Part shown: one piece after another, positions 16,149 to 24,778 of the stretch
Layout: each line of letters opens with the position of its first letter
Numbering within the stretch: the stretch's first letter is position 1
Source of the DNA: Arthrobacter sp. V1I9
Lineage (GTDB): Bacteria > Actinomycetota > Actinomycetes > Actinomycetales > Micrococcaceae
DNA: 64,000 nucleotides
NCBI RefSeq assembly: GCF_030817075.1
Contig: NZ_JAUSYU010000001.1
Span: 1,178,001 to 1,242,000 of the forward strand
Direction: 5' to 3'
The notes under the pieces: model-generated
Databases searched by the model: none
Told to the model about the DNA's origin: nothing
Seen by the model: the letters and a program-made list of their open reading frames with translations, nothing else
Made by a program: the position numbers and the translations under genes

Positions 16149-17348
16149 ATGGCTTCGACATTCACCGCAAATGTTTCGACTGTTTCACTGGATCCGCTGG
16201 TTGAACCGGCAGGTGAGCTCACTCCTGACGAGGTGGAACGCTATTCGCGGCACCTCATCATTCCCGAGATCGGGGCGCTGGGGCAGCGGCGGCTCAAGAA
16301 CGCAAAAGTACTGGTGATCGGCGCCGGCGGGCTCGGATCACCGGCGCTGCTCTACCTTGCGGCTGCAGGGGTGGGAACGCTCGGAATCATCGACGACGAC
16401 GCCGTTGACCTCACCAACCTGCAGCGCCAGGTCATCCACGGCGTGGCCGACGTCGGGCGGCCCAAGATCGAATCGGCGCGGGACGCCATCGCCGCCCTAA
16501 ACCCGCTGGTGGACGTCCGGCTGCACAACGTCCGCCTGGATGCCTCCAACGCCCTGGAGCTGTTCGCCGGCTACGACCTGATCCTGGACGGGGCGGACAA
16601 CTTCGCCACCCGCTACCTGGTCAACGACGCCGCCGCCATCCTGGGCAAGCCGTACGTCTGGGGCTCCATCTTCCGTTTCGACGGGCAGGTGAGCGTCTTC
16701 TGGGAAAAGCACGGGCCCACCTACCGCGACCTCTACCCTGAGGCGCCGCCCGCGGGCTCCGTCCCTTCGTGCGGTGAGGGCGGCGTCTTTGGCATGCTCT
16801 GCGCTGCCGTGGGATCGCTGATGGTCACCGAGGCAGTGAAGCTGATCACCGGCGTCGGACGTTCCCTGCTGGGGCGGGTGGCCCTGTTCGACGCCCTCGG
16901 CGGCAGCTGGCGCGAAATCCGTGTCTCGAAGGATCCGGCAGCTGAACCCATCACGGAGCTGACGGATTATGAAGCGTTCTGCGGCATCACGCCAGCGGCG
17001 CAGGCGGACACGGAACACACCGTCACCGCCACCCAGTTGGCGACCATGCTCGCATCGCGCAATGCCGGCCTGAAGGACTTTGAACTGGTGGATGTGCGGG
17101 AGTCCGGCGAATACGACATCGTTCGGATCGACGGCGCCGTGCTCATTCCGCAGGGACGAATCCTTGCGGGCGAGGCGTGGCAGGAGCTCCCGCAGGACCG
17201 GGACATCGTGTTCCTCTGCAAGGCCGGGACCAGATCCGCAAACGTGCTGGCCGCGGCGCAGAAGGCCGGTTATCAGCGGGTCAGCCATCTCGACGGCGGC
17301 ATCCTCGCCTGGGTGCGCGAGGTGGAGCCCCACAAGCCCGTCTACTGA
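16149..17348 (+). CDS. moeZ: MoeZ adenylyltransferase/sulfurtransferase (ThiF + rhodanese)
   Basis: A 399-residue two-domain protein. The N-terminal E1-like domain carries the nucleotide loop VLVIGAGGLGSP and the TNLQRQVIH and DGADNFATRYLVND motifs (about 55-150); the C-terminal rhodanese domain (about 285-395) has active-site Cys in FLCKAGTRS. Such proteins adenylate and sulfurate the C-terminal Gly-Gly of small sulfur carriers (MoaD, CysO, ThiS). With no thiF in the thiamine operon, it plausibly activates ThiS too (inference). It diverges from the TetR gene and converges on hemA across a repeat array. Confidence 0.94.
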   Translation: MASTFTANVSTVSLDPLVEPAGELTPDEVERYSRHLIIPEIGALGQRRLKNAKVLVIGAGGLGSPALLYLAAAGVGTLGIIDDDAVDLTNLQRQVIHGVADVGRPKIESARDAIAALNPLVDVRLHNVRLDASNALELFAGYDLILDGADNFATRYLVNDAAAILGKPYVWGSIFRFDGQVSVFWEKHGPTYRDLYPEAPPAGSVPSCGEGGVFGMLCAAVGSLMVTEAVKLITGVGRSLLGRVALFDALGGSWREIRVSKDPAAEPITELTDYEAFCGITPAAQADTEHTVTATQLATMLASRNAGLKDFELVDVRESGEYDIVRIDGAVLIPQGRILAGEAWQELPQDRDIVFLCKAGTRSANVLAAAQKAGYQRVSHLDGGILAWVREVEPHKPVY

Positions 17349-17361
17349 ACCCCGCGCGACG

Positions 17362-17526
17362 ACGCCCGCTCACTTATGGCACCCCTTTGCAGGACGCGCG
17401 CTCACTTGCTTGAAGAAAGTGAGCGCGCGTTGCCTGAAAACGGGCTGTAAGTGAGCGCGCGTCGCCTGAAAACGGGCTGTAAGTGAGCGGGCGTTGATTG
17501 GAAAGGCGCCGTAGGTGAGCGGGCGT
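17362..17526. repeat. Mirror-arranged array of a 32-bp repeat
   Basis: Core AAGTGAGCGSGCGT (S = C or G) starts at 17417, 17449, 17481 and 17513 (last copy AGGTGAG), exactly 32 bp apart. Two inverted copies at 17362-17375 and 17394-17407 are also 32 bp apart. The 18-bp remainder of each unit is itself related (TGCCTGAAAACGGGCTGT and variants), so whole units repeat. The two innermost copies form a perfect 14-bp hairpin with a 9-base loop (17394-17430). It lies between convergent moeZ and hemA and may terminate both. Confidence 0.85.
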
Positions 17527-17538
17527 TGCCCCAGGTGG

Positions 17539-18858
17539 TCAGGCGCTTTCGAGGCCGCTGTGGTCCACCGGGCATTCGGCCTGCGGAACGGCTCGGGCTG
17601 CCGGCTGCTCAACGGTGATGCCGTAGAGGGCCTCCAGGGCGGCGACGTACTCGTCCTGCTGGCCGTTGGCGGCCAGTTCGCGGGCGCGCACCGTGGGGAC
17701 GTGCAGCAGTTGCTTGACCATGCGCCGGAGTGCAAACTCCACTTCCTCGGCCGCGGCGGTGCAGCCGTGCCGGGCACGGACCTTTTCCATCTCCGCGTCC
17801 AGGACGTTCATGGTGTGCCGCCGCAGTGCAACGATCGCGGTATCCACGGAACGGGCCTCCCGTTCCTGCTCAAAGGCTTTGGCGGCGCCGCTGACGATGC
17901 CGCTTGCCTGCGTCAGTGATTCAGCCTGTTCCTGCGGTGCGGCCAGGCGCACGGATTCCAGGGTCAGCAGCTCAACGCCGTCCAGCTCGCCCACGCCGGG
18001 GTCGAAATCATGGGTCAGGGCGAGGTCGATGGCAATCAGCGGCTGCGGCGAATTTGCCCGCACCAGGGCGAGTTCGTCGGCTTCCACCCGGGTGTCAGAA
18101 CCGCTGCAGCCGATCATTACGTCAGCGGCGGCGACTGCGGGGCGCAGCGACTCGGCGTCGAGGGCGGTGCCGCCGCGGGTGGCCACAAAGCCTTCGGCGC
18201 GGCCGGAAGAGGAGAAGACGGAGATATCGGTGCAGCCACGCTCACGCAGCAGGGCCATCGTGGCACCGGCGTAGGCTCCGGTGCCGAAGACCACCACCTT
18301 CTTGGCAGACCAGTCAGGGTTCTCGGAAAGGTCGGTTGCCAGATCCAGGGCTACGGAAACGATGGAAAGCCCCCTTGATCCGAGGGCTGTCTGGGCACCG
18401 ACGTCCTTGGCGGTCTTGGACGCAGCCTGGAACAGCCGCACGAGCCCGGAGCTGGCGGTTCCTTCGTGCTGTGCGGTAATGAGTGCCCGGCGTACCTGGC
18501 CGGCAATTTCACGCTCTCCAACCACTGCGGAGTCCAGCCCGGCGCTGACGGCGAAGAGGTGCTGGCTTACTTCGGGGCCGGTGCGGGTGCTGAAGGAGCG
18601 GGAGACGAGCGGTTCGCTCAGTCCGCTCACGTCACTGATCTGGGCGACGAGGGCGGCGCGGGCGGCTTCGACGTCGTCCGGGTGGGGGGCTTCGCCGTAG
18701 ATTTCGTACCGGTTGCAGGTGGCAAGGACCACCGCACCCGTCACTGCCGGCGATCCGGAGAGAGCGGATGTGGCGATCCCGGAAGCACCGTTGCTCAACT
18801 GAGCAACGGTCTCAAGATCGATGTCGGCGTGTGTAGCCACCAATGAGAAAAGAACCAC
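17539..18858 (-). CDS. hemA: Glutamyl-tRNA reductase
   Basis: A 439-residue NADPH-dependent enzyme that reduces glutamyl-tRNA(Glu) to glutamate-1-semialdehyde, the committed step of heme synthesis. The catalytic cysteine is in [12 protein letters not shown] (about residues 46-57); [12 protein letters not shown], the nucleotide-binding segment [13 protein letters not shown] and the C-terminal dimerisation helices are present. The GTG start at 18858 has TATGAT 15 bp upstream and no evident ribosome site, so the leader is very short. It is transcribed opposite to the rest of the heme genes, diverging from hemE. Confidence 0.95.
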   Translation of the reverse strand: MVLFSLVATHADIDLETVAQLSNGASGIATSALSGSPAVTGAVVLATCNRYEIYGEAPHPDDVEAARAALVAQISDVSGLSEPLVSRSFSTRTGPEVSQHLFAVSAGLDSAVVGEREIAGQVRRALITAQHEGTASSGLVRLFQAASKTAKDVGAQTALGSRGLSIVSVALDLATDLSENPDWSAKKVVVFGTGAYAGATMALLRERGCTDISVFSSSGRAEGFVATRGGTALDAESLRPAVAAADVMIGCSGSDTRVEADELALVRANSPQPLIAIDLALTHDFDPGVGELDGVELLTLESVRLAAPQEQAESLTQASGIVSGAAKAFEQEREARSVDTAIVALRRHTMNVLDAEMEKVRARHGCTAAAEEVEFALRRMVKQLLHVPTVRARELAANGQQDEYVAALEALYGITVEQPAARAVPQAECPVDHSGLESA

Positions 18859-19028
18859 AGCAGGTCAATCATAGCTTTTTCGTTCCTCGGTAGAACAACT
18901 GTCCGGCGCGGAAGCGGGCGGCCGGGGCTGTGATTCCTGCCACGGCGCGGGCAGGGGCGCTGGCAGCTGCCCCTCGCGTGACAGCCTGTCGTTATCTTTT
19001 ACTGCTGTTTTTGGGCACAATCGAAGGC

Positions 19029-20123
19029 ATGACTTCCAGCCCTGCCACGTCCGCTGCCGGCGCCCTTGCTGCAGACCATCCACTGGTGGATGGCCGCACC
19101 GCAGACTCGCCGCTGATCACGGCCTACCGGGGCGGGAAGCCTTCCCGCCGCCCCGTCTGGTTCATGCGGCAGGCCGGGCGCTCACTTCCTGAGTACCTCA
19201 AGGTCCGCGAAGGCATCGCCATGCTGGACTCCTGCCTGCGGCCGGAGCTTGCTTCGGAGATCACCCTCCAGCCGGTCCGCCGCCACGACGTGGACGCCGG
19301 CATCTTCTTTTCCGACATCGTCATCCCGTTGAAGCTGGCAGGCGTCGGCGTCGACATCGTGCCCGGGGTAGGTCCGGTCCTGGACAAGCCCGTGCGGACA
19401 GCCGCCGACGTGGCCGCCCTGCCGCAGCTGACCTGGGAGGCGCTTGAACCCATCCGCGAAGCGGTCCGCCTCACGGTGGCCGAACTCGGGAGCACCCCGC
19501 TGATTGGCTTCGCCGGAGCTCCCTTTACCCTGGCTGCCTACATGGTGGAGGGCAAACCGTCCCGCGACCACCTCGGGCCCCGCACCATGATGCACGCAGA
19601 CCCGGAGACCTGGCGTGCGCTCGCCAACTGGGCTGCCGACGCGTCCGGCATGTTCCTGCAGGCCCAGCTGGAGGCCGGCGCCTCTGCGGGGCAGCTGTTT
19701 GACTCGTGGGCAGGCTCCCTGGGCTTGGCCGACTACACAAAATTCGTGGCTCCGGCCTCCACCCGGGCCCTCGACCATGTGCGGCACCTGGGCGCGCCGC
19801 TCATCCATTTCGGTACCGGCACCTCCGAGCTTCTTGTCGCCATGCGGGACGTGGGCGTGGACGTGGTGGGCGTTGACTATCGCCTGCCGCTGGACGAGGC
19901 CAACCGCAGGCTGGGCGGATCGGTCCCGCTGCAGGGCAACATCGACCCTGCCCTCCTGTCGGCCCCCTGGGACATCCTCGAAGCCCACGTCCGCTCTGTT
20001 ATTGAAGCCGGAGCAGCCGCGCCCGGCCACGTCCTTAATCTCGGCCACGGCGTTCCCCCCGAGACCGACCCTGCCGTCCTTACCCGGGTCGTAGAGCTCA
20101 TCCACTCCATCTCGCCGGAATAA
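19029..20123 (+). CDS. hemE: Uroporphyrinogen decarboxylase
   Basis: A 364-residue cytosolic enzyme that decarboxylates uroporphyrinogen III to coproporphyrinogen III. Signatures: WFMRQAGRSLPEY (substrate-binding Arg loop, about residues 42-54) and GFAGAPFTLAAYMVEG (about 160-175), plus INLGHGVPPETDP-type C-terminal motif. The ATG at 19029 is chosen over upstream in-frame codons because the family begins shortly before PLITAYRG; CACAAT lies 13 bp upstream, so the mRNA may be nearly leaderless. First gene of the large plus-strand heme operon; hemY starts two bases after its stop. Confidence 0.95.
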   Translation: MTSSPATSAAGALAADHPLVDGRTADSPLITAYRGGKPSRRPVWFMRQAGRSLPEYLKVREGIAMLDSCLRPELASEITLQPVRRHDVDAGIFFSDIVIPLKLAGVGVDIVPGVGPVLDKPVRTAADVAALPQLTWEALEPIREAVRLTVAELGSTPLIGFAGAPFTLAAYMVEGKPSRDHLGPRTMMHADPETWRALANWAADASGMFLQAQLEAGASAGQLFDSWAGSLGLADYTKFVAPASTRALDHVRHLGAPLIHFGTGTSELLVAMRDVGVDVVGVDYRLPLDEANRRLGGSVPLQGNIDPALLSAPWDILEAHVRSVIEAGAAAPGHVLNLGHGVPPETDPAVLTRVVELIHSISPE

Positions 20124-20125
20124 CC

Positions 20126-21547
20126 GTGGCGAGTCACCCGGCTGGAGCCCAATCCGCGCTGGTGCTGGGCGGCGGGATCTCCGGTCTCCTCTCGGCGCGG
20201 GAGCTGGCCGCTGCCGGGCACCGGGTCACAGTCCTGGAAGCCGGCGTGGAGTGGGGCGGCTGCGTGGGCAGCCACGTTGTAGCCGGCCTCACACTGGACA
20301 GCGGTGCCGAATCGTTTGCCACCCGGTCCGACGCCGTCGCGGGCCTCGCCAGGGAACTGGGCCTTTCGGACAGGATTGTCGCGCCGCGGCCCGGCGGCGC
20401 CTGGGTTCAGCTCCCGGACGGTCCGCGCGAACTTCCCAAGACCGGGGTTCTGGGGATTCCGGCCAACCCCTGGGATCCTGAGGTCCGCCGGTCCCTGGGC
20501 CTGCTGGGTTCGCTCCGCGCTTCCCTCGACAGGGTCCTGCCGGCGTCCATCGGCACGGCCGCGGACGTTGTCAGTGTGTCCGCGCTCGTGAGGGCACGGA
20601 TGGGTCGGCGGGTTTTGGAGCGGCTGGTAGAGCCTGTGGTGGGCGGCGTCCATTCCGCTGATCCGGGACTTCTCGACGTTGACATGGTGGCCCCCGGGCT
20701 CCGCGCCGGACTCCGGCAGCATGGTTCCCTGGCCGCCGCCGTGGCCTCCCAACGGCGCAACAGCAGCGGTCCGGCCAAGGCAGGCTCCGCTGTCGCAGGC
20801 CTGGAAGGCGGCATGCACACCCTGGTCAGCGCCATGGTGGGCGACCTCCGCGGCCGGGGCGTGACGCTCCTGCCCGGCATGCGGGCAACGTCCGTCTCCC
20901 GGACTTCCGAAGGCTGGCGCGTCACCGCCGGGGATAAGGCGTACGACGCCGGGCTGCTGGCGGTGGCAGTGGACGGCCCGGCCGCCGTCGGGCTGCTGGA
21001 AAAAGCAGTCCCGGCCATTGCGGGGAAGCAACCGGGCTCCGGGCCGGACGTGCAACTCGTCACCCTGGTCCTGGACAAGCCCGAACTGGACCGCCGTCCC
21101 CGCGGCACCGGCATCCTCGTTGCACCGCAAACTGCCGGCATCCAGGCAAAGGCCCTGACCCACGCCACCGGCAAGTGGGATTGGTTGGCAGCCGCCGCGG
21201 GTTCCGGACGGCATGTCATCCGGCTCTCCTACGGCCGCGTCGACGGCACCGGCAACCAGCCCGGTGGGCCCGTTACTGATGATGAGCTCCTGGCAGCGTC
21301 ACTTCGCGATGCATCGGCCCTGCTGGACGTTGGCATCAGCCGGCAGGACGTTGTGGAGTGGGACGTTGTCCGGTGGCGCGGCTCCCTGCCTTTTGCCGCC
21401 GTCGGGCACCGTGCCAAGGTGACGGCAATCCGGGAAGCATGCAACGCGGATGGCGATCTCGCCGTGGTGGGTGGCTGGGTGGCCGGGAACGGGCTTGCCG
21501 CAGTGGTGTCCGACACGGTGACGCAAATCCGGAATCTTGCCGGCTGA
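20126..21547 (+). CDS. hemY: Coproporphyrinogen III / protoporphyrinogen oxidase (HemY/CgoX)
   Basis: A 473-residue FAD-dependent oxidase. The N-terminal dinucleotide fold is LVLGGGISGLLSARELAAAG (about residues 10-29), and the C-terminal FAD motif is DLAVVGGWVAGNGLAAVV. In actinobacteria this enzyme works on coproporphyrinogen III (CgoX) in the coproporphyrin-dependent route; the presence of hemQ downstream supports that assignment. The GTG start lies two bases after hemE. An insertion-like surface-protein gene separates it from hemQ. Confidence 0.93.
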   Translation: MASHPAGAQSALVLGGGISGLLSARELAAAGHRVTVLEAGVEWGGCVGSHVVAGLTLDSGAESFATRSDAVAGLARELGLSDRIVAPRPGGAWVQLPDGPRELPKTGVLGIPANPWDPEVRRSLGLLGSLRASLDRVLPASIGTAADVVSVSALVRARMGRRVLERLVEPVVGGVHSADPGLLDVDMVAPGLRAGLRQHGSLAAAVASQRRNSSGPAKAGSAVAGLEGGMHTLVSAMVGDLRGRGVTLLPGMRATSVSRTSEGWRVTAGDKAYDAGLLAVAVDGPAAVGLLEKAVPAIAGKQPGSGPDVQLVTLVLDKPELDRRPRGTGILVAPQTAGIQAKALTHATGKWDWLAAAAGSGRHVIRLSYGRVDGTGNQPGGPVTDDELLAASLRDASALLDVGISRQDVVEWDVVRWRGSLPFAAVGHRAKVTAIREACNADGDLAVVGGWVAGNGLAAVVSDTVTQIRNLAG

Positions 21548-21652
21548 GCATCGTCGCTGGTCAGCCGGACAGCAGCGCAAAACGTTGCTGTTTCAGGCCA
21601 CCGTTCCCGCTTTTGCTGGTTTTAACATCAGCTGGCCAACTGATTAGTGTCG

Positions 21653-22681
21653 ATGACTATGGTTCACAACAGGTCCGAGCTTTCCATGTCCCGGACCGGT
21701 ACCAATGGGGGAATCCGACGCGGCGCAGCAGCCGCGGCAATCGGAGCGGTACTGGTTCTAGCTACAGGCGTCCCGGCGTCCCAAGCCACCGAGGGAGCGC
21801 CCGACCCCGGTGACCCGGCGGTCCCTGCTGTGGACACTCAATCCCTCCCGGTGGTGGCCCAGCTAAGGGGCCAGGCTACTGCAGCACGCGAGGACGCGCC
21901 CGGCCTTAACCGTGACGGGAAGAACGAAAACAAGGCCCCTTCAGGCAAGGGTAAGGATTCCCAGCCTGCCCGGGCCGCCAGCCCTAGCCCGACTGCTGCG
22001 CCTTCCGCGTCCGCGGTTCCCTCAGCCCTCCGGCCGGCTGTAAGGGCCACACAGAAGCCGACCCCAACGCCTGCGCCGACTGCCACGGCATCCCCGGTTC
22101 CGACCGGGAACGCCCCTGCACCCAGCGCTCCCGTATCCAGCGGTCCAGCATCCAACGCCCCCGTATCCAGCGCTCCGGCAGTTAGCCGCCCAGCGATTTC
22201 GGCCCCTGCGGACTCCGCTCCTGCATCCTCGGAGACTGCGCCTGGCGTTGCGCCTTCAGCCCCCGATGCCGTCCCGGAGGCGCCGCGGGCCAAGGCCCCC
22301 GGCACCCCTGCTTCCCCGGAAACGTCCGCAGGGTCACGCGGGACGCCGGCAATGCCTGCGTCGCCTGGATCAACCGCGGACGGGGACCTTCCCGTGACGG
22401 GGAAGGACCAGTCCGCAGCCGATGCCACGGCAGGTGTACCCAGCGTGCCCGGGACGGCTCCAGTTGGTGGACAGACAGCATACGTGCCGATTTACTCCGT
22501 GCGGCAGACCCGGGCAGGGTGGACGCCGTACACCACAGCCATACCTGGGAACTCTGTCCGCAGCAGCGCGACGCTCAAAGCGCAGCCGGAACCGAAAAGT
22601 GCCCTGGTGTGGCTTGGTTCCGGGCTGGTAGGGGTTGCCGGTGGCGCCGGACTGGTCTTTCTCCGCCTGCGGAATCCCTAG
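21653..22681 (+). CDS. Secreted Pro/Ala/Ser-rich protein with LPVTG motif and C-terminal membrane anchor
   Basis: About 342 residues, no recognised domain. An N-terminal signal-like hydrophobic stretch (AAAAAIGAVLVLATGVPASQA) is followed by about 200 residues dominated by Pro, Ala and Ser with repeats such as APVSSGPASNAPVSSAPAV. LPVTG occurs about 75 residues before a terminal membrane span (LVWLGSGLVGVAGGAGLVF) with a short basic tail, so the sortase-like motif is not in the usual place. Starts at 21647 (GTG), 21653 and 21659 (ATG) are all possible. Probably a wall-spanning surface protein; it stands oddly inside the heme operon, about 100 bp after hemY. Confidence 0.7.
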   Translation: MTMVHNRSELSMSRTGTNGGIRRGAAAAAIGAVLVLATGVPASQATEGAPDPGDPAVPAVDTQSLPVVAQLRGQATAAREDAPGLNRDGKNENKAPSGKGKDSQPARAASPSPTAAPSASAVPSALRPAVRATQKPTPTPAPTATASPVPTGNAPAPSAPVSSGPASNAPVSSAPAVSRPAISAPADSAPASSETAPGVAPSAPDAVPEAPRAKAPGTPASPETSAGSRGTPAMPASPGSTADGDLPVTGKDQSAADATAGVPSVPGTAPVGGQTAYVPIYSVRQTRAGWTPYTTAIPGNSVRSSATLKAQPEPKSALVWLGSGLVGVAGGAGLVFLRLRNP

Positions 22682-22802
22682 TCCGGCTGCCGGGCTTCCG
22701 GGAGCGCGGGGAAGCTGACGCTGCTGTGACTTTGAGCACTTCTACGCTTTGTAGAACTCGCTGGTTTCGACTTGACGGGGACGAAGGGGCAAACTTGTAA
22801 CC

Positions 22803-23504
22803 ATGAGCCACACTTCTGCCGAATCTGTCACTAAAACCGAAGAATCAGCCGAGCAGTTTTTCACCCTTTGGACGGTTTTCAAGCGTTCTGAGGCGCTGAT
22901 CCGCAATGCCAATGCTGCCGCTGATTTCGAGGCCCTGCTGGACCGGCTCGCCCAGGCCGGCGTGACGCACCGCGGCAGCTACGACGTTTCCGCGATGAGG
23001 GCGGATGCTGACGTCATGGTGTGGCTCCACGGTCCCAAGCCGGAAGCGCTGCAGCAGGCCATCCGCGATATCCGCCGCAGCAGCCTCTTCGCCGGAACGG
23101 AGATCGTCTGGTCCGCCATGGGCGTGCACCGCGAGGCCGAGTTCGCCAAGAACCACACCCCCGCGTACTCCCGGGGCGTCGCACCGGCCGAGTGGCTATG
23201 CGTTTACCCGTTCGTCCGCTCCTACGAGTGGTACATCCTGCCGGACGCCGAGCGCGGCAAGATGCTGCGTGACCACGGCCTCCTGGGCCGCGACTTCCCG
23301 CAGGTGATCTCCAACACGGTCTCTTCCTTCGCCCTGGGCGACTGGGAGTGGATCCTTGGCCTTGAGGCGCCGGAGCTCGTGGACCTGGTGGACCTCATGC
23401 GCCACCTGCGCGCCACGGAAGCACGCAACCACGTCCGCGAGGAAATCCCCTTCTACACCGGACGCCGCATTTCCCCGGCAGAAGTTGCAGAGGTGCTGGC
23501 ATGA
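22803..23504 (+). CDS. hemQ: Coproheme decarboxylase HemQ (chlorite-dismutase family)
   Basis: A 233-residue enzyme that oxidatively decarboxylates coproheme III to heme b using hydrogen peroxide. Family motifs include MVWLHGPKPEALQ, the HTPAYSRG segment, YPFVRSYEWYILP (with the catalytic tyrosine region) and RDHGLLGRDFPQV, which carries the proximal heme-binding His region. Length is typical of actinobacterial HemQ. The ATG at 22803 begins a new segment 120 bp after the surface-protein gene. Its stop overlaps the hemH start by four bases. Confidence 0.94.
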   Translation: MSHTSAESVTKTEESAEQFFTLWTVFKRSEALIRNANAAADFEALLDRLAQAGVTHRGSYDVSAMRADADVMVWLHGPKPEALQQAIRDIRRSSLFAGTEIVWSAMGVHREAEFAKNHTPAYSRGVAPAEWLCVYPFVRSYEWYILPDAERGKMLRDHGLLGRDFPQVISNTVSSFALGDWEWILGLEAPELVDLVDLMRHLRATEARNHVREEIPFYTGRRISPAEVAEVLA

Positions 23505-24778
23505 GCCCCCTCGAAGGCCGGGATCCGGCCGAAGTTACCGCGGTGAACCCCGTCACCGAGGCCGGCCGGATGGCTCCGAAGAACTACGACGCCGTCCTCC
23601 TCGCCTCCTTCGGCGGGCCTGAGGGCCAGGAGGATGTCATTCCGTTCCTCCGCAACGTCACGCGCGGCCGCGGCATCCCGGACGAACGGCTCGAGGAAGT
23701 TTCACACCACTACCGCGCCAACGGCGGCATCAGCCCCATCAACCAGCAGAACCGCGAGCTGAAGGCAGCCCTTGAGGCCGAGCTCGCGGCCAGGGGCATC
23801 GATCTTCCCGTGCTGTGGGGCAACCGGAACTGGGCCCCTTACATCCCGGAAACCCTCCAGGACGCGTACGACGCCGGGCACCGCCGCCTGCTCATGATCA
23901 CCACCAGTGCCTACTCCTGCTACTCCAGCTGCCGCCAGTACCGCGAGGACATCGGCATGGCACTGACGGAAACCGGCCTGGATGGCCGGCTCGAGGTGGA
24001 CAAGGTGCGCCAGTACTTCGACCACCCCGGCTTCGTGGAGCCCTTCATCGAAGGCACTGCCGCAGGCCTGGCAAAGGTCCGGGAACAGCTCGCAGCCGCA
24101 GGCACGCCTGACGCGCCCGTCCAGATCCTGTTCGCCACCCACTCCATCCCCACCCGGGACGCGGATGCGGCAGGCCGGTCCGAGGATGAACCCCGCGAAT
24201 TCGAAGAGGGCTCGGCGTACGTTGCCCAGCACCTCGCCACCGCATCCGCAGTCATTCGGCGTGTGGAAGAGGAATCAGGCCTCACCGCCCCCTGGTCCCT
24301 CGTCTACCAGTCCCGTTCCGGTGCCCCGCACGTGCCCTGGCTCGAGCCGGACATCAATGACGCCATCGAGGAGCTCGCAGGCCAGGGCGTCAAGGGCATC
24401 GTTATTGTGCCCCTCGGCTTCGTCAGCGACCACATGGAAGTCGTGTGGGACCTGGACACGGAAGCCCTGGAAACCTGCGCCAACCTCGGTCTCGCCGCCA
24501 CCCGCGTCCCGACGCCCGGCACGCACCGGAAGTTCGTCAACGGCATGGTGGACCTGATTTCCGAACGCACCGTTGCCAACAACATCAGCGACCGCCCGGC
24601 CGTAACCGCCCTTGGGCCTTGGTATGACGTCTGCCGTCCGGGGTGCTGCGCGAATTTCCGTGGGGAAAAGCCCACCATCGCCGGAGCGGACACCACGGTG
24701 GGCACCAGCCACGATGCCTACCCCGGCGAAGCTGTTGCAGGGCAGTCCGGAGCGGCCGGGGGAGCGCTGCAGCAGTGA
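23501..24778 (+). CDS. hemH: Coproporphyrin ferrochelatase
   Basis: A 425-residue enzyme that inserts Fe2+ into coproporphyrin III (CpfC), cytosolic. Motifs: LLASFGGPEG at the N-terminus, SYHYRANGG-like VSHHYRANGGISPIN, TTSAYSCYSSCRQYRED and FATHSIP (the metal-site His). Cysteines at SSCRQY and in the C-terminal VCRPGCCANFR match the actinobacterial pattern that binds a [2Fe-2S] cluster. The start ATG overlaps hemQ, and the stop overlaps the hemC GTG (GTGA), so the cluster is translationally coupled. Confidence 0.94.
   Translation: MSPLEGRDPAEVTAVNPVTEAGRMAPKNYDAVLLASFGGPEGQEDVIPFLRNVTRGRGIPDERLEEVSHHYRANGGISPINQQNRELKAALEAELAARGIDLPVLWGNRNWAPYIPETLQDAYDAGHRRLLMITTSAYSCYSSCRQYREDIGMALTETGLDGRLEVDKVRQYFDHPGFVEPFIEGTAAGLAKVREQLAAAGTPDAPVQILFATHSIPTRDADAAGRSEDEPREFEEGSAYVAQHLATASAVIRRVEEESGLTAPWSLVYQSRSGAPHVPWLEPDINDAIEELAGQGVKGIVIVPLGFVSDHMEVVWDLDTEALETCANLGLAATRVPTPGTHRKFVNGMVDLISERTVANNISDRPAVTALGPWYDVCRPGCCANFRGEKPTIAGADTTVGTSHDAYPGEAVAGQSGAAGGALQQ

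Noticed and set aside
17362..17526. CRISPR-like array
   Set aside because: Period is 32 bp but the remainders between cores are related to each other, not unique spacers, two copies are inverted, and no cas genes are present.
21547..22803. Mobile element insertion in the heme operon
   Set aside because: No transposase, terminal repeats or target duplication; codon use is like the neighbours.
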